Of a stretch of 64,000 nucleotides of DNA, positions 42,052 through 52,049 are shown in pieces. The notes under the pieces are model-generated. The model was given only the letters and a program-made list of their open reading frames with translations. It was not told the DNA's origin and made no database searches. The translations under genes and the position numbers were made by a program. The first letter of the stretch is position 1; each line of letters begins with the position of its first letter. The DNA comes from Rhizobium sp. J15. GTDB taxonomy: Bacteria > Pseudomonadota > Alphaproteobacteria > Rhizobiales > Rhizobiaceae. The stretch covers positions 1-64,000 of the forward strand of contig NZ_NWSX01000025.1 of assembly GCF_002531825.1 (NCBI RefSeq). Direction: 5' to 3'.

Positions 42052-42663
42052 TCAGAGCCCGCCGTGCTCCCTCAGGAAACTGACGATCGAGCTGACGCCG
42101 TCGCCGCGCTTCATGTCGGAGAACACGAAGGGGCGGCTCGCACGCATGCGCGTCGCATCCCGGTCCATCACTTCGAGATCGGCGCCGACATGAGGCGCCA
42201 GATCCTTCTTGTTGATGACGAGCAGGTCCGACCGGGTGATGCCCGGTCCGCCCTTGCGCGGGATTTCCTCGCCCTGGCAGACGGAGATGACATAGATGGT
42301 GATATCGGCAAGATCGGGTGAAAAGGTCGCCGCCAGATTGTCGCCGCCGGATTCGATGAAGACGATGTCGAGATCGGGAATGCGCTCGTTGAGCCCGGCG
42401 ATCGCCTGAAGATTGATCGTCGCATCCTCGCGAATGGCGGTATGCGGGCAGCCGCCCGTCTCCACACCGACGATGCGGTCGGAAGGCAAGGCCTGCATGC
42501 GCACCAGCGCCTCGGCATCCTCGGTCGTATAGATGTCGTTGGTGACGACGGCGACCGAATAGTCGTCGCGCATCGCCTTGCAGAGCTTTTCCGTCAGCGC
42601 CGTCTTGCCCGAGCCGACCGGCCCGCCAATGCCGACACGCAAAGGTCCGTTTCTTGATTTCAT
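42052..42663 (-). CDS. ureG: Urease accessory GTPase UreG
   Basis: The 203-residue GTPase has P-loop GGPVGSGKTALTEKLC, the nickel-binding Cys-Pro-His in VGVETGGCPHTAIREDAT, ESGGDNLAATFSPDL, and NKKDLAP. It drives nickel insertion into urease with UreD, UreF and UreE. ATG 42663 follows GGAG. The annotated frame extends three codons to a GTG. It is the last gene of the urease operon, 84 bases after ureF. Confidence 0.95.
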   Translation of the reverse strand: MKSRNGPLRVGIGGPVGSGKTALTEKLCKAMRDDYSVAVVTNDIYTTEDAEALVRMQALPSDRIVGVETGGCPHTAIREDATINLQAIAGLNERIPDLDIVFIESGGDNLAATFSPDLADITIYVISVCQGEEIPRKGGPGITRSDLLVINKKDLAPHVGADLEVMDRDATRMRASRPFVFSDMKRGDGVSSIVSFLREHGGL

Positions 42664-42747
42664 CTGTTGCACTCCAATAGGATCCCGATGATACCCGCGC
42701 GACCGGCGCGCGCCACCGTCAAATGACGCAGATGCTGCGATAATCTT

Positions 42748-43419
42748 TCACGAGCGGAACAGCCGCGTCGCCTGCGTCTCATGGCGCAGGCTGGCGATAT
42801 CGGCCTGTATGGCGGCGGAACCGAGATCGTCGAGTGTCGAGTCCGCAGCCCGCCGGGCGATCGCTGCAATCTGCTCCTCGAGGCCGGCAAGAACGGCAAC
42901 GCCATCCCTCTGTCCGGCGACGCCGAGGCGGATGCCCGCCGAAACGGCCTGCGAGGCATAGGCGTGCAAGAAGACCGCAATCACCTTCTCAAGCCCAATG
43001 CCATGCGCACCCGCAACCGCTCCGACAGCGATCGGATAAGCAGCCTTATCAGGCAACCTCTCAAAAACGTCGTCCGGCCAGGCCCGCGCCGCCGCGAGGA
43101 AGGCGTCGCCGAGCAGCATGGTTTCCTGATGGCGTTCGCGCGATCCGGCCAGCGCCTCGGCGAGTGCCGCGATCTCGGCAAGGCGCTCGGGATCGGCCTG
43201 CTGCCGGTGGCCTTCGGCCAGAAGCACGGCATCGTTCCAGGCAGAACCGTGTTCGATCAGCGTGCCGATCCACGCAGCCAGCGAGGCCGCATCGCAGACG
43301 AGCCCATCGGCCACCGCCCGCTCCAGCCCGCCCGAATAGGCAAAACTGCCAACCGGAAAGGCCGGTGAAAGCCATGCCGTCAGGCGCAGCAATGCCTGCA
43401 GCTCATGATCCCCACTCAT
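42748..43419 (-). CDS. ureF: Urease accessory protein UreF
   Basis: The 223-residue all-helical protein has the UreF signatures: LRLTAWLSPAFPVGSFAYSG near the start and HAYASQAVSAGIRLGVAGQ toward the end. It bridges UreD and UreG in the activation complex. It starts five bases after the ureE stop. Confidence 0.94.
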   Translation of the reverse strand: MSGDHELQALLRLTAWLSPAFPVGSFAYSGGLERAVADGLVCDAASLAAWIGTLIEHGSAWNDAVLLAEGHRQQADPERLAEIAALAEALAGSRERHQETMLLGDAFLAAARAWPDDVFERLPDKAAYPIAVGAVAGAHGIGLEKVIAVFLHAYASQAVSAGIRLGVAGQRDGVAVLAGLEEQIAAIARRAADSTLDDLGSAAIQADIASLRHETQATRLFRS

Positions 43420-43424
43420 CCGCT

Positions 43425-43997
43425 TCAGTCGTGCTTGTGGCCGTGATGTCCGTGGTCATGATCGCATCCCGGCCCATGCACATGGCCATGGTCATGGCCG
43501 TGATCGTGTTTATGCTCATGGCCGTGATCGTGATGGGCATGACCATGATCGTGCGAATGCCCGCCATGGGCATGATAGGCTCCGCGCGCCGGCTGGAAGG
43601 GCTCCTCGATATCGAGGACGGTTGCTCCAAGGCCCTGCAGCATGGAGCGGATGACATGGTCGCGCAGGATGACGATGCGGTCTTCCTCGATCTGGGCTGC
43701 AAGATGGCGGTTGCCGAGATGCCAGGCGAGCTCGGTGAGATGCGTGCGGTCGCGTCCGCGAATTTCGAAGAGCTTCTCGTCGGCCGCAAGGATCTCGATC
43801 AGTTCGCCATCCTCGCGCACGAGCAGATCGCCATTGGCGAAAAGCACCGGATCCTTGAGATCGAGCATGACCATCTCGCCATTCTCCAGATGCAGGAGCT
43901 TGCGGCGCAGATGCCGCAGGTCATGCGGCAGCTTGACCTGGGCGGTCGGATGGGAGGAAGGGGTGCCGGCGGGAAGATAGGAGGTGACGCGCTGCAT
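43425..43997 (-). CDS. ureE: Urease nickel chaperone UreE with His/Asp-rich tail
   Basis: The 190-residue protein has the two UreE domains (LENGEMVMLDLKDPVLFANG; HLGNRHLAAQIEEDRIVILR with the metal-binding His) and then a C-terminal tail (about 140-190) composed mostly of His, Asp, Gly and Glu (HSHDHGHAHHDHGHEHKHDH is part of it). Such tails store or buffer nickel. The low-complexity DNA of the tail is real coding sequence, because the frame ends in HKHD and stop just before ureF. Confidence 0.94.
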   Translation of the reverse strand: MQRVTSYLPAGTPSSHPTAQVKLPHDLRHLRRKLLHLENGEMVMLDLKDPVLFANGDLLVREDGELIEILAADEKLFEIRGRDRTHLTELAWHLGNRHLAAQIEEDRIVILRDHVIRSMLQGLGATVLDIEEPFQPARGAYHAHGGHSHDHGHAHHDHGHEHKHDHGHDHGHVHGPGCDHDHGHHGHKHD

Positions 43998-44077
43998 GAT
44001 ATGTCCACTTTGCTGAGACGACGACCATGCAAAATAGCCCTTTCCGATGCAAGCACCAATGGTCGGGCTTGCGGCTT

Positions 44078-44941
44078 TTATATTCCGTAGGCCTGCATCA
44101 CGTTGTCGCTCCCCTGCCCCCGGCTCTCGGCGTCGGGACTGTTTTCGGAAAGCCCGTGCCAGGCATGATGCAGCCCCTCCCGCTCGTGGACGACACGGTT
44201 GCGGCCGAGCGCCTTGGCGAGATAGAGCGCCCGGTCGGCCGAGGCATAGACCTGCTGCTTGTTGCGCCCGGCGACGAGATCGGCCACGCCGCCGGAAATG
44301 GTGATTGCGATATTGTGCCCCTCCGCCAGGATCGGCCCGCCGGCGAGCCTGGCCCGCACGGCCTCGATCCGCTCGAGCCGTGCTTCCAGCGGCTCGCCGG
44401 AAACGATGACGCCGAATTCCTCGCCGCCGAGCCGCGCAACGACGGAGAACTCATCGAAGGCGGAAGTCAGCACCGCCGAGACCGCCGTGATGACGGCGTC
44501 GCCGCAGGCATGGCCGAAACGGTCGTTGATCGCCTTGAAGCGGTCGACATCGAAGATGACGAGCGAAGCATCGCCTTCGATCCTGTCCAGCGCTTCCGTG
44601 AAGGCGCGCCGGTTCAAGAGGCCGGAAAGCGTATCCGTGCGGCTGAGCTTTTCGAATTCCGCCCGCGACAGTGTCAGCTCGCGCATCGTAAACCCCGTCG
44701 CCAGCGACAGCACGCCGGAAACCGTGCCGCCGACGAGCCATGAAAAGACGGCGCCGAAGCCGATCGCATGCAGAAGATTCACCGGCAGCAGCCCGAAAAA
44801 GCCGAGCGGCGGTATCGTCAGCGCCATGATGGCGCCGGAGAGAATGACGGCAAGAAAGCTCATCTTCAACGCAAAGACATAGACGTTCCTGCGATATTGA
44901 AAATTGCCGAAATCGGCCTGCAGCGACATCCAGTTTCTCAT
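44078..44941 (-). CDS. GGDEF diguanylate cyclase with two membrane helices
   Basis: The 287-residue protein has two to three N-terminal helices (about 25-85) and a GGDEF domain with an intact active site (VARLGGEEFGVIV) and DTLSGLLNRRAF, VIFDVDRFKAINDRFGHACG. The RxxD inhibitory site expected five residues before GGEEF is absent. It makes cyclic di-GMP. It lies between DUF2459 and ureE inside the urease gene string, with gaps on both sides, so it may have its own promoter. ATG 44941 follows GGAAGG. Confidence 0.9.
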   Translation of the reverse strand: MRNWMSLQADFGNFQYRRNVYVFALKMSFLAVILSGAIMALTIPPLGFFGLLPVNLLHAIGFGAVFSWLVGGTVSGVLSLATGFTMRELTLSRAEFEKLSRTDTLSGLLNRRAFTEALDRIEGDASLVIFDVDRFKAINDRFGHACGDAVITAVSAVLTSAFDEFSVVARLGGEEFGVIVSGEPLEARLERIEAVRARLAGGPILAEGHNIAITISGGVADLVAGRNKQQVYASADRALYLAKALGRNRVVHEREGLHHAWHGLSENSPDAESRGQGSDNVMQAYGI

Positions 44942-45271
44942 GAGAATCGACCTTCCTGCCCGGCGTTTCAAGGCATTGATAAGAGGCCAATTGCTGCGGG
45001 TGTCTTAATCGACTCGTTAAAATTCGAATGGTTTTGGACGATTTGGCGTGCAGATTTTTTCTAGCAGGGGATGCAAGCACCCGATCCCTGAATCGGACAG
45101 AGCGGGGAGACAGTGAGATGATTGATATTAAAAGGTTTTTCCTGGCTTAACCCCAGGCCTGTTCCAGAATGGCTTACCTGTGGAAAACACAGGTTTCCCC
45201 ATCGATTTTTACAACCAGATGGGGTGGACCGTTCACAATTGCGTTTACGTCAGGACTGGCCTGCGGCTGCG
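44942..45271. other. Gap with two small inverted repeats
   Basis: No gene is supported in this 330-base stretch. Two hairpins lie next to each other: ACCTGTG/CACAGGT (45176-45194) and CCCCATC/GATGGGG (45197-45224). They follow the stop of the DUF2459 gene (minus strand) and may end transcription from ureC, which would leave the GGDEF gene and ureEFG to a separate promoter in 44942-45170. Confidence 0.45.
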
Positions 45272-45943
45272 TCAATTGTAGACACCGAGAGATAATCGCA
45301 ATGATTGTGGAAGCGGATTCCATAGGCCGGTTCGAAGCCCGGCCGAACGCAGTGCTGCGGCAGTCCAGGTGTTGCAGCCAAAGAGGGCGTTGAAATATCC
45401 CTTGGCCTCGAAGAACCGGTCGATTTCGCCGTAACCCGCATTCCGGATCGGCGCGATCTCTCCCTCGTTGCGGACGAAGCTGTCCAAGATGAAGCCGCGC
45501 AGCCGCGCCAGTTGATCGCTATCGATATCGAAGGCCATAACGGCTGGCTGCGGCTCGGTGATATGGCCAGCGAGATCCACATGCAGCACCGAGCGGTCGA
45601 TCGTCAGCGCCCGCAGCACCGGCAGCGGTTTCAGCTCCGACCAGCTCGGCGTTTCCAGATAGAAGGCGCGGCCGCCCCAGCCGACGACCAGCCATTCCGC
45701 ATTCGGGTGGCCGAGCGGGAAATCGCCGTCGTCGAGAAAGGAAAAAGCTGCCCGCGTCTCCTCATCGAGCGGAATGGCAATATCGGTGTGGATCGGTCCC
45801 GACAGAAGCAGAATCCGCTGCGTCGCCGCCGCGGACGAGGCCTTGACCGGCGCAAACAGTGGCCGCGGAATGAAGGTCCCGCCCGCAGCCAGCGCCAAGA
45901 GCAGGATCGTGATCCGCAACAGCCAGCGGATGCCTGTTTTCAT
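45272..45943 (-). CDS. DUF2459 (TIGR02117-like) exported protein
   Basis: The 223-residue protein has an N-terminal membrane helix or signal anchor (WLLRITILLLALAAGGTFIP) and the DUF2459 features ILLLSGPIHTDIAIPLDEET, WLVVGWGGRAFYLETPSW, FNALFGCNTWTAAALRSAGL. The Ser/His/Asp and GCNTW Cys pattern hints at a hydrolase-like fold, yet no activity is known. It starts 32 bases after ureC, so probably co-transcribed with urease. Confidence 0.85.
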   Translation of the reverse strand: MKTGIRWLLRITILLLALAAGGTFIPRPLFAPVKASSAAATQRILLLSGPIHTDIAIPLDEETRAAFSFLDDGDFPLGHPNAEWLVVGWGGRAFYLETPSWSELKPLPVLRALTIDRSVLHVDLAGHITEPQPAVMAFDIDSDQLARLRGFILDSFVRNEGEIAPIRNAGYGEIDRFFEAKGYFNALFGCNTWTAAALRSAGLRTGLWNPLPQSLRLSLGVYN

Positions 45944-45975
45944 CGGAAACGTCCGGCCCGCACGGATGATCGGGC

Positions 45976-47688
<1,713 letters not shown>

Positions 47689-47715
47689 CCATCAGGCTCC
47701 GTAGGAGGAGAGATA

Positions 47716-47829
47716 AGAGCATGATGCCGAAAAGTGTGTGCGGTTTTCGGACGACGTCATGCTCTAACTCTTTAATTTAGAACAGGATTCAGATTTTAGG
47801 CCAACCGGGCCTAAAATCATCCTGTTCTA
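47716..47829. repeat. Two adjacent rhizobial palindromic elements
   Basis: First element 47716-47765: AGAGCATGA...TCATGCTCT ends enclosing CCGAAAA/TTTTCGG. Second element 47778-47829: TAGAACAGGAT/ATCCTGTTCTA ends enclosing GATTTTAGGCC/GGCCTAAAATC. They fill the gap between ureC and the upstream gene, and the second one reaches into that gene's coding sequence. Confidence 0.8.
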
Positions 47830-48442
47830 GCATTTTCCCGCCGAGCCGCCTGAGGCGGCCAGCGGCAATATAACGATCGACAAGCTGCCGTTCGGCGGCA
47901 AAGGGGTGCCATTCCCAGCCGGCATGACCGAAGCCTGCCAGCGCCACTTCGGCCTCGGCATATTTGCTGAGCACTTCGGCGATGACGATCATGCCGCTGC
48001 TCGGCACGACATAGGGCGCGGGCGCAAAGGCCGAAAGCGAGGCATCGACGGCCTCGTGGACCGACTTGCCGATCACCACATGCCTCTTGCCGGTCTCCGC
48101 GCAGAAGGCGCCGAACGCCTCCGTATAGTCGTCGCAGAAATCGTCGAGATCGGGATGCGAGACGGCAAGCGGGGGCCGCATCGCGGCGAATTTTTCCGGG
48201 TCGCGCACGCTCCAGATTTCACGGGCCGAGACGACGCCGGGATGGGCGCGCCACTCCGGCGAACCGAGCATCGCCTTTGCCGGCCGTCCGGTATTGCAGA
48301 CCGCGACGGCGTCCGTGCGGCTGCCGCCGACACCGTAGGAGCGGCAATCGTTGAAGCGGATGACGAAATCGGCGGCATCGATGATGCCTGCCTCTCTCTC
48401 TCCAACCTCGCCGTTGCCGACGATCACGATCTTCCTGATCAC
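47789..48442 (-). CDS. Urease-operon accessory protein, GT29 (sialyltransferase)-like
   Basis: The 217-residue protein opens MIRKIVIVGNGEVGEREAGI and has DFVIRFNDCRSYGVGGSRTD, typical of the GT29 sialyltransferase L-motif region, plus SSGMIVIAEVLSKY and a downstream His (GHAGWEWHPF). Relatives are found in rhizobial urease operons under the name urease operon accessory protein, with no known acceptor. The last residues (DDFRPGWPKI) and the stop are encoded by the adjacent palindrome. It starts one base before the LprI-like stop. Confidence 0.75.
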   Translation of the reverse strand: MIRKIVIVGNGEVGEREAGIIDAADFVIRFNDCRSYGVGGSRTDAVAVCNTGRPAKAMLGSPEWRAHPGVVSAREIWSVRDPEKFAAMRPPLAVSHPDLDDFCDDYTEAFGAFCAETGKRHVVIGKSVHEAVDASLSAFAPAPYVVPSSGMIVIAEVLSKYAEAEVALAGFGHAGWEWHPFAAERQLVDRYIAAGRLRRLGGKMLEQDDFRPGWPKI

Positions 48443-48443
48443 C

Positions 48444-48851
48444 TTAGTTGCCCATCGTTTCTTCGAGCTCTTTCAGCTCTTTGGTGCGCTTGTCCGTCTC
48501 TTCCGCCAGGCATCCGGCAACCAGCATCGGCTCCATCGTGCCGCCGCGGGCCTGAAAGCCGAAGGCGTCGCATTGGGCGTCGCGGTAATCGATCCAGGCG
48601 CGCTGCGCTTTCACCAGCGCCTTTTCCGCGCCCTTCATGTCGCCGTCGAGATCCTTGTCGATCGCCACCATGGCGGCGCGGGTCTTCTTGTATTGCTCGT
48701 TCAGCGCCTTGTCGGCAGCATCGTGACGCGCCACCTCGCAAGAGGTCATGTCCGATTGCGTCTTGGGGTTCTGGCAATCGATATCCTGAGCGGAGACGTG
48801 ACCTGCCGTCAGCAGCATCGCCGCCCCGATGAGGAGGATATTCAAACGCAT
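48444..48851 (-). CDS. DUF1311/LprI-like secreted protein
   Basis: The 135-residue product has a signal peptide (MRLNILLIGAAMLLTAGHVS, cleavage near VSA/QD) and a DUF1311 domain: DCQNPKTQSDMTSCEVARHD, KALVKAQRAWIDYRDAQCDA, GCLAEETDKRTKELKELEE. Four conserved cysteines suggest two disulfides. LprI members inhibit host lysozyme, others are uncharacterised. Location between ureB and the GT29-like gene is typical for rhizobia but the link to urease is unclear. Confidence 0.85.
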   Translation of the reverse strand: MRLNILLIGAAMLLTAGHVSAQDIDCQNPKTQSDMTSCEVARHDAADKALNEQYKKTRAAMVAIDKDLDGDMKGAEKALVKAQRAWIDYRDAQCDAFGFQARGGTMEPMLVAGCLAEETDKRTKELKELEETMGN

Positions 48852-48868
48852 GAATCTCTCCCCTTGTT

Positions 48869-49174
48869 CTAAAGCTTGCCCATCACCAGCTGGCGGAAGC
48901 CGTAGACCTCGCGCTTGCCGGAAAGCGGGATCAGCGTCACCGAGCGCGTCTGCCCCGGCTCGAAACGCACGGCCGTTCCCGAGGGAATATCGAGCCGCTT
49001 GCCGTGCGCGGCCGCGCGGTCGAAGGAGAGGCCGGCATTGGTCTCGGCGAAATGATAGTGGCTGCCCACCTGCACCGGCCGGTCGCCCGTATTGGAAACC
49101 TCCAGCGTCACCGTCGGCGCACCGGCATTGAGTTCGATGTCGCCGCTTGCGGCAATGATTTCACCCGGAATCAT
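48869..49174 (-). CDS. ureB: Urease beta subunit
   Basis: The 101-residue subunit starts MIPGEIIAASGDIELNAGAP and contains VGSHYHFAETNAGLSFDRAA and FEPGQTRSVTLIPLSGKREV, the normal UreB pattern and length. It packs with UreA and UreC in the urease trimer. It starts ten bases after DUF1272. Confidence 0.96.
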   Translation of the reverse strand: MIPGEIIAASGDIELNAGAPTVTLEVSNTGDRPVQVGSHYHFAETNAGLSFDRAAAHGKRLDIPSGTAVRFEPGQTRSVTLIPLSGKREVYGFRQLVMGKL

Positions 49175-49184
49175 CTCGTTCTCC

Positions 49185-49436
49185 TCAAGCTGCCCTGGGC
49201 GCGCAGCCCTCGGCCTTCAGTACGCGTTTCGTCGACGCCGAATGTCTGGCGAGCATATCAGCCGGCCGGATCGGCCTCGCGACGAGATTGCCGCCGCAAT
49301 TCGGGCAGACGCCCTTCAGCATATTGTCCACGCAATCGGCGCAGAAGGTGCATTCATAGGTGCAGATCCGCGCCTCCATGCTCTCCGGCGGCAAATCCTT
49401 GTCGCAGCACTCGCAGTTGGGTCTGAGTTCCAGCAT
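49185..49436 (-). CDS. DUF1272 zinc-ribbon-like protein
   Basis: The 83-residue protein has a cysteine pattern for two metal sites: CECCDKDLPPES, CTYECTFCADCVDNML, CPNCGG. This is the DUF1272 family, frequent in proteobacterial urease operons. It might help metal delivery, but that is only suggested by position between ureA and ureB. Confidence 0.88.
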   Translation of the reverse strand: MLELRPNCECCDKDLPPESMEARICTYECTFCADCVDNMLKGVCPNCGGNLVARPIRPADMLARHSASTKRVLKAEGCAPRAA

Positions 49437-49445
49437 TCTATTTCC

Positions 49446-49748
49446 TCACCTGATCGGTTCGTGCACGGTGACGAGCTTGGTGCCGTCGGGGAATGTTGCC
49501 TCCACCTGCACGTCGTGGATCATCTCGGCAATGCCTTCCATCACCTGATCGCGGCTGATCACATGGGCACCGGCCTCCATCAGTTCGGCGACGGGGCGGC
49601 CGTCGCGGGCGCCTTCGACGACGAAGTCGCTGATCAGCGCGATCGCCTCGGGATAGTTCAGCTTGACGCCGCGCTCCAGCCGCCGCCGCGCCACCATCGC
49701 CGCCATTGAAATCAGCAGCTTGTCTTTTTCTCTCGGAGTGAGGTTCAT
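49446..49748 (-). CDS. ureA: Urease gamma subunit
   Basis: The 100-residue subunit starts MNLTPREKDKLLISMAAMVA and has LNYPEAIALISDFVVEGARD and VQVEATFPDGTKLVTVHEPI, the intact UreA sequence. It starts 21 bases after ureD. Confidence 0.96.
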   Translation of the reverse strand: MNLTPREKDKLLISMAAMVARRRLERGVKLNYPEAIALISDFVVEGARDGRPVAELMEAGAHVISRDQVMEGIAEMIHDVQVEATFPDGTKLVTVHEPIR

Positions 49749-49769
49749 TGCTTGCCCATCTGCTTCGCT

Positions 49770-50591
49770 TTAGAGATTCCAGACTTTCGGCACAGGCGCA
49801 CCATTGCGCAAGGCGGAAATGACCGGGATCAGGATTTTTCTCAGCGTGAAGCCGTCGGCCGCCGCAAGGCGAACGACCAGCTTGTCGCTCCAGGCGCTTG
49901 CGCCGCTCATCGCCCCCTCGAGAAGGGGCCGGACTCTGCCGAGATAGGCTTCCGCCAGCGGCCCGGCATAAAGCAGCGTCGCAAAGGCCACCTGCCCGCC
50001 GAGCACCGCCTGGCGCGCCGCAAGCGCCGCAACACCCTCGGAAAGCCTGAGCTCCTCGGCATGGATCAGCCGGCCCGAGCGGCGGATGCGCCAGCGGTCG
50101 CGGAAGAGACCCGTACCCACCGTCTCGCCCATCGCCTTGCGGCCGAGCAGCACGGCTTCGACGGCCAGGAATTCGGCAGTGTCGTCGAGATCGACATCGA
50201 GCCGGCGGAAGAGCGCCGCCCGGTCGAAGAGAATGGTTTCCTGCGGTAGCCAGTCGACACGCGCCCCTGCCCCCGCTTCGATGCGGGTCGTCACCTCGGC
50301 GACGCCGGCCGAGGCCTTATAGATCTTTTCGCAGGCCTGGGTCGTGACGTCGATCTTCGTGCCGGCGCCGGCAACGACGCTCCAGTCCATCCGGTCGCCG
50401 CCGGTCAACCCCCCGGCGGTGTTGATGATGACGGCTTCCATCGAGGCATCGAACGTATCCGGCAGGCGGATCTTTGCCGCCCCCTCCTGATAGAGCTCAC
50501 GGATGCGCGTACGGCCATCGAGCAGTTTTGCTGCCAGATGCCCGCGTCCTTCCGCTCTTTGCGGTCGCGTGGCTGTCGCCACAATCGTCAT
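49770..50591 (-). CDS. ureD: Urease accessory protein UreD
   Basis: The 273-residue protein has UreD marks: NTAGGLTGGDRMDWSVVAGA, TTQACEKIYKASAGVAEVTT, WLPQETILFDRAALFRRLDV. It is the scaffold for UreF-UreG on apo-urease. ATG 50591 follows AAAGGAACG. The 44 upstream residues in the longer frame are dropped. It heads the ure genes, 149 bases after urtE, so a promoter could sit there, or the whole urt-ure string is one transcript. Confidence 0.94.
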   Translation of the reverse strand: MTIVATATRPQRAEGRGHLAAKLLDGRTRIRELYQEGAAKIRLPDTFDASMEAVIINTAGGLTGGDRMDWSVVAGAGTKIDVTTQACEKIYKASAGVAEVTTRIEAGAGARVDWLPQETILFDRAALFRRLDVDLDDTAEFLAVEAVLLGRKAMGETVGTGLFRDRWRIRRSGRLIHAEELRLSEGVAALAARQAVLGGQVAFATLLYAGPLAEAYLGRVRPLLEGAMSGASAWSDKLVVRLAAADGFTLRKILIPVISALRNGAPVPKVWNL

Positions 50592-50740
50592 ATCGTTCCT
50601 TTCAGTCGCGCCGCCGCTTCCATTCAATCGCGCTGATGACGGAAAGCAAGCAATTCCCGTGCCGCCTGCGAAGGCCGCCAGCCGGCGCGGGAGATCGGCA
50701 CAGCATTGCGCCGCCTGCCGCAAAAAGCGGCAGCTGCCGG

Positions 50741-51436
50741 TCAGACGGTCAAATGACGGCGGGCCTCCGGCGTATCCAGCGTCTCGGCCAGTCCTTCATG
50801 CACGATCTCGCCGCGGTCCATGATGTAGACATAATCGGCAAGCTCCCGGCAGAAATCGAGATATTGCTCGACGAGCAGGATCGCCATGCCGGTGGAGTCG
50901 CGCAGGTAACGGATCGCCCGGCCGATATCCTTGATGATCGACGGCTGAATGCCTTCGGTCGGCTCGTCGAGCACCAGTATCCTCGGCCGCGTCACCATCG
51001 CCCGGCCGATCGCCAGCTGCTGCTGCTGCCCGCCGGAGAGATCGCCGCCGCGCCGCGACAGCATCGACTTCAGCACCGGGAAGAGGCTGAAGATATCGTC
51101 GGGTATGTTGCGGTCGCGGCGGCCGAGCGGCGCAAAACCGGTTTCGAGATTTTCCTTGACCGTCAGCAGCGGGAAAATCTCGCGCCCTTGCGGCACGTAG
51201 CCGATGCCCTGCTTGGCGCGGGCAAAGGGCGGCAGGCCGTTGAGCTTGGTGTCGTTGAAGGTGACGGTGCCGGCCGATAGCGGGTGCTGGCCGGTGACCG
51301 CGCGCAGGAGCGAACTCTTGCCGACGCCGTTGCGCCCCAGAACGCAAGTGATCTTGCCCATCTCCGCCTTGATGGAGATGCCGCGCAGCGCCTGGGCGGC
51401 GCCATAATGCAGGTTTGCGTTTTCGACTGTCAGCAT
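50741..51436 (-). CDS. urtE: Urea ABC transporter ATP-binding protein UrtE
   Basis: The 231-residue ATPase resembles LivF: Walker A GRNGVGKSSLLRA, DTKLNGLPPFARAKQGIGYV, signature LSGGQQQQLAIGRAM, Walker B ILVLDEPTEGIQP. It is the second ATPase of the high-affinity urea importer. It follows the TerB-like gene by 18 bases. Confidence 0.94.
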   Translation of the reverse strand: MLTVENANLHYGAAQALRGISIKAEMGKITCVLGRNGVGKSSLLRAVTGQHPLSAGTVTFNDTKLNGLPPFARAKQGIGYVPQGREIFPLLTVKENLETGFAPLGRRDRNIPDDIFSLFPVLKSMLSRRGGDLSGGQQQQLAIGRAMVTRPRILVLDEPTEGIQPSIIKDIGRAIRYLRDSTGMAILLVEQYLDFCRELADYVYIMDRGEIVHEGLAETLDTPEARRHLTV

Positions 51437-51454
51437 CCGTTCACCCGTTTCCCA

Positions 51455-51973
51455 TCAGTTCATCAGGCTGCGCCTCAGCATCTGCAGGGCGTATTCCTGT
51501 TGCGTCGTTTTTTCGCCGCCGGCGGCGGCCACATCCTCGGCAATGCCGATCAGTTGCTGGCGCTCCTGCATGTCGAGCGCCTTGATCCAAAGATCCCGGA
51601 ACCGGCGGATCGGATCTTCGGGACTGGTGACGTTCTTGGACGCCCACTCACCGAAAACCAGCACCTCCTCCATGTCTTCAGGCCGGATGATGCCTTTCAT
51701 GCGGTTGCGGATGACGTCTTTCGCCGCATCCAGATACATCGGCTTTTCCTGGGCAAGGCAGAAGAAGAACGCCACCGCCGCGATCGCCGGATCGGCAATC
51801 GAGGCCATCGGCGCTGCCTCCGCCTGCTTGCGAAGCTTTCCGCGCTTATAGGCGCCCCGCATGCGCTCGACGGAATCGATGATCTCGCTTCCCGCCTCAC
51901 GCATCATTTTCAAACGCCAATACCAGGCGGCCGCGCCGCTGATCGCCACGACCAGAATGCCGAGAAAAGCCAT
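51455..51973 (-). CDS. Membrane-anchored helical protein of unknown function within the urt operon
   Basis: The 172-residue protein starts with one membrane helix (MAFLGILVVAISGAAAWYWR) then a long helical cytoplasmic part (DPAIAAVAFFFCLAQEKPMY; QRQQLIGIAEDVAAAGGEKT). The latter loosely recalls TerB-type folds, a weak match. I use ATG 51973, because the longer frame begins with TTG. It lies between urtD and urtE, 76 bases after urtD. Position suggests a role in urea transport or its control. Confidence 0.7.
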   Translation of the reverse strand: MAFLGILVVAISGAAAWYWRLKMMREAGSEIIDSVERMRGAYKRGKLRKQAEAAPMASIADPAIAAVAFFFCLAQEKPMYLDAAKDVIRNRMKGIIRPEDMEEVLVFGEWASKNVTSPEDPIRRFRDLWIKALDMQERQQLIGIAEDVAAAGGEKTTQQEYALQMLRRSLMN

Positions 51974-52049
51974 GATGAAACCCCACAATAAAACCCGCCC
52001 GTTTTAGAGCGTCTTCTCCTGTCAGGTTCAAGCCTGGAAGTTGCATTCT

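Noticed and set aside
43425..43600. Repetitive CATGGCCATGGTCATG-like DNA suggesting a CRISPR or tandem repeat
   Set aside because: It encodes the His/Asp-rich tail of UreE in frame. There is no regular spacer-repeat pattern.
45169..45393. Short plus-strand frame overlapping the end of the DUF2459 gene
   Set aside because: No domain or ribosome site, and the stretch holds two hairpins.
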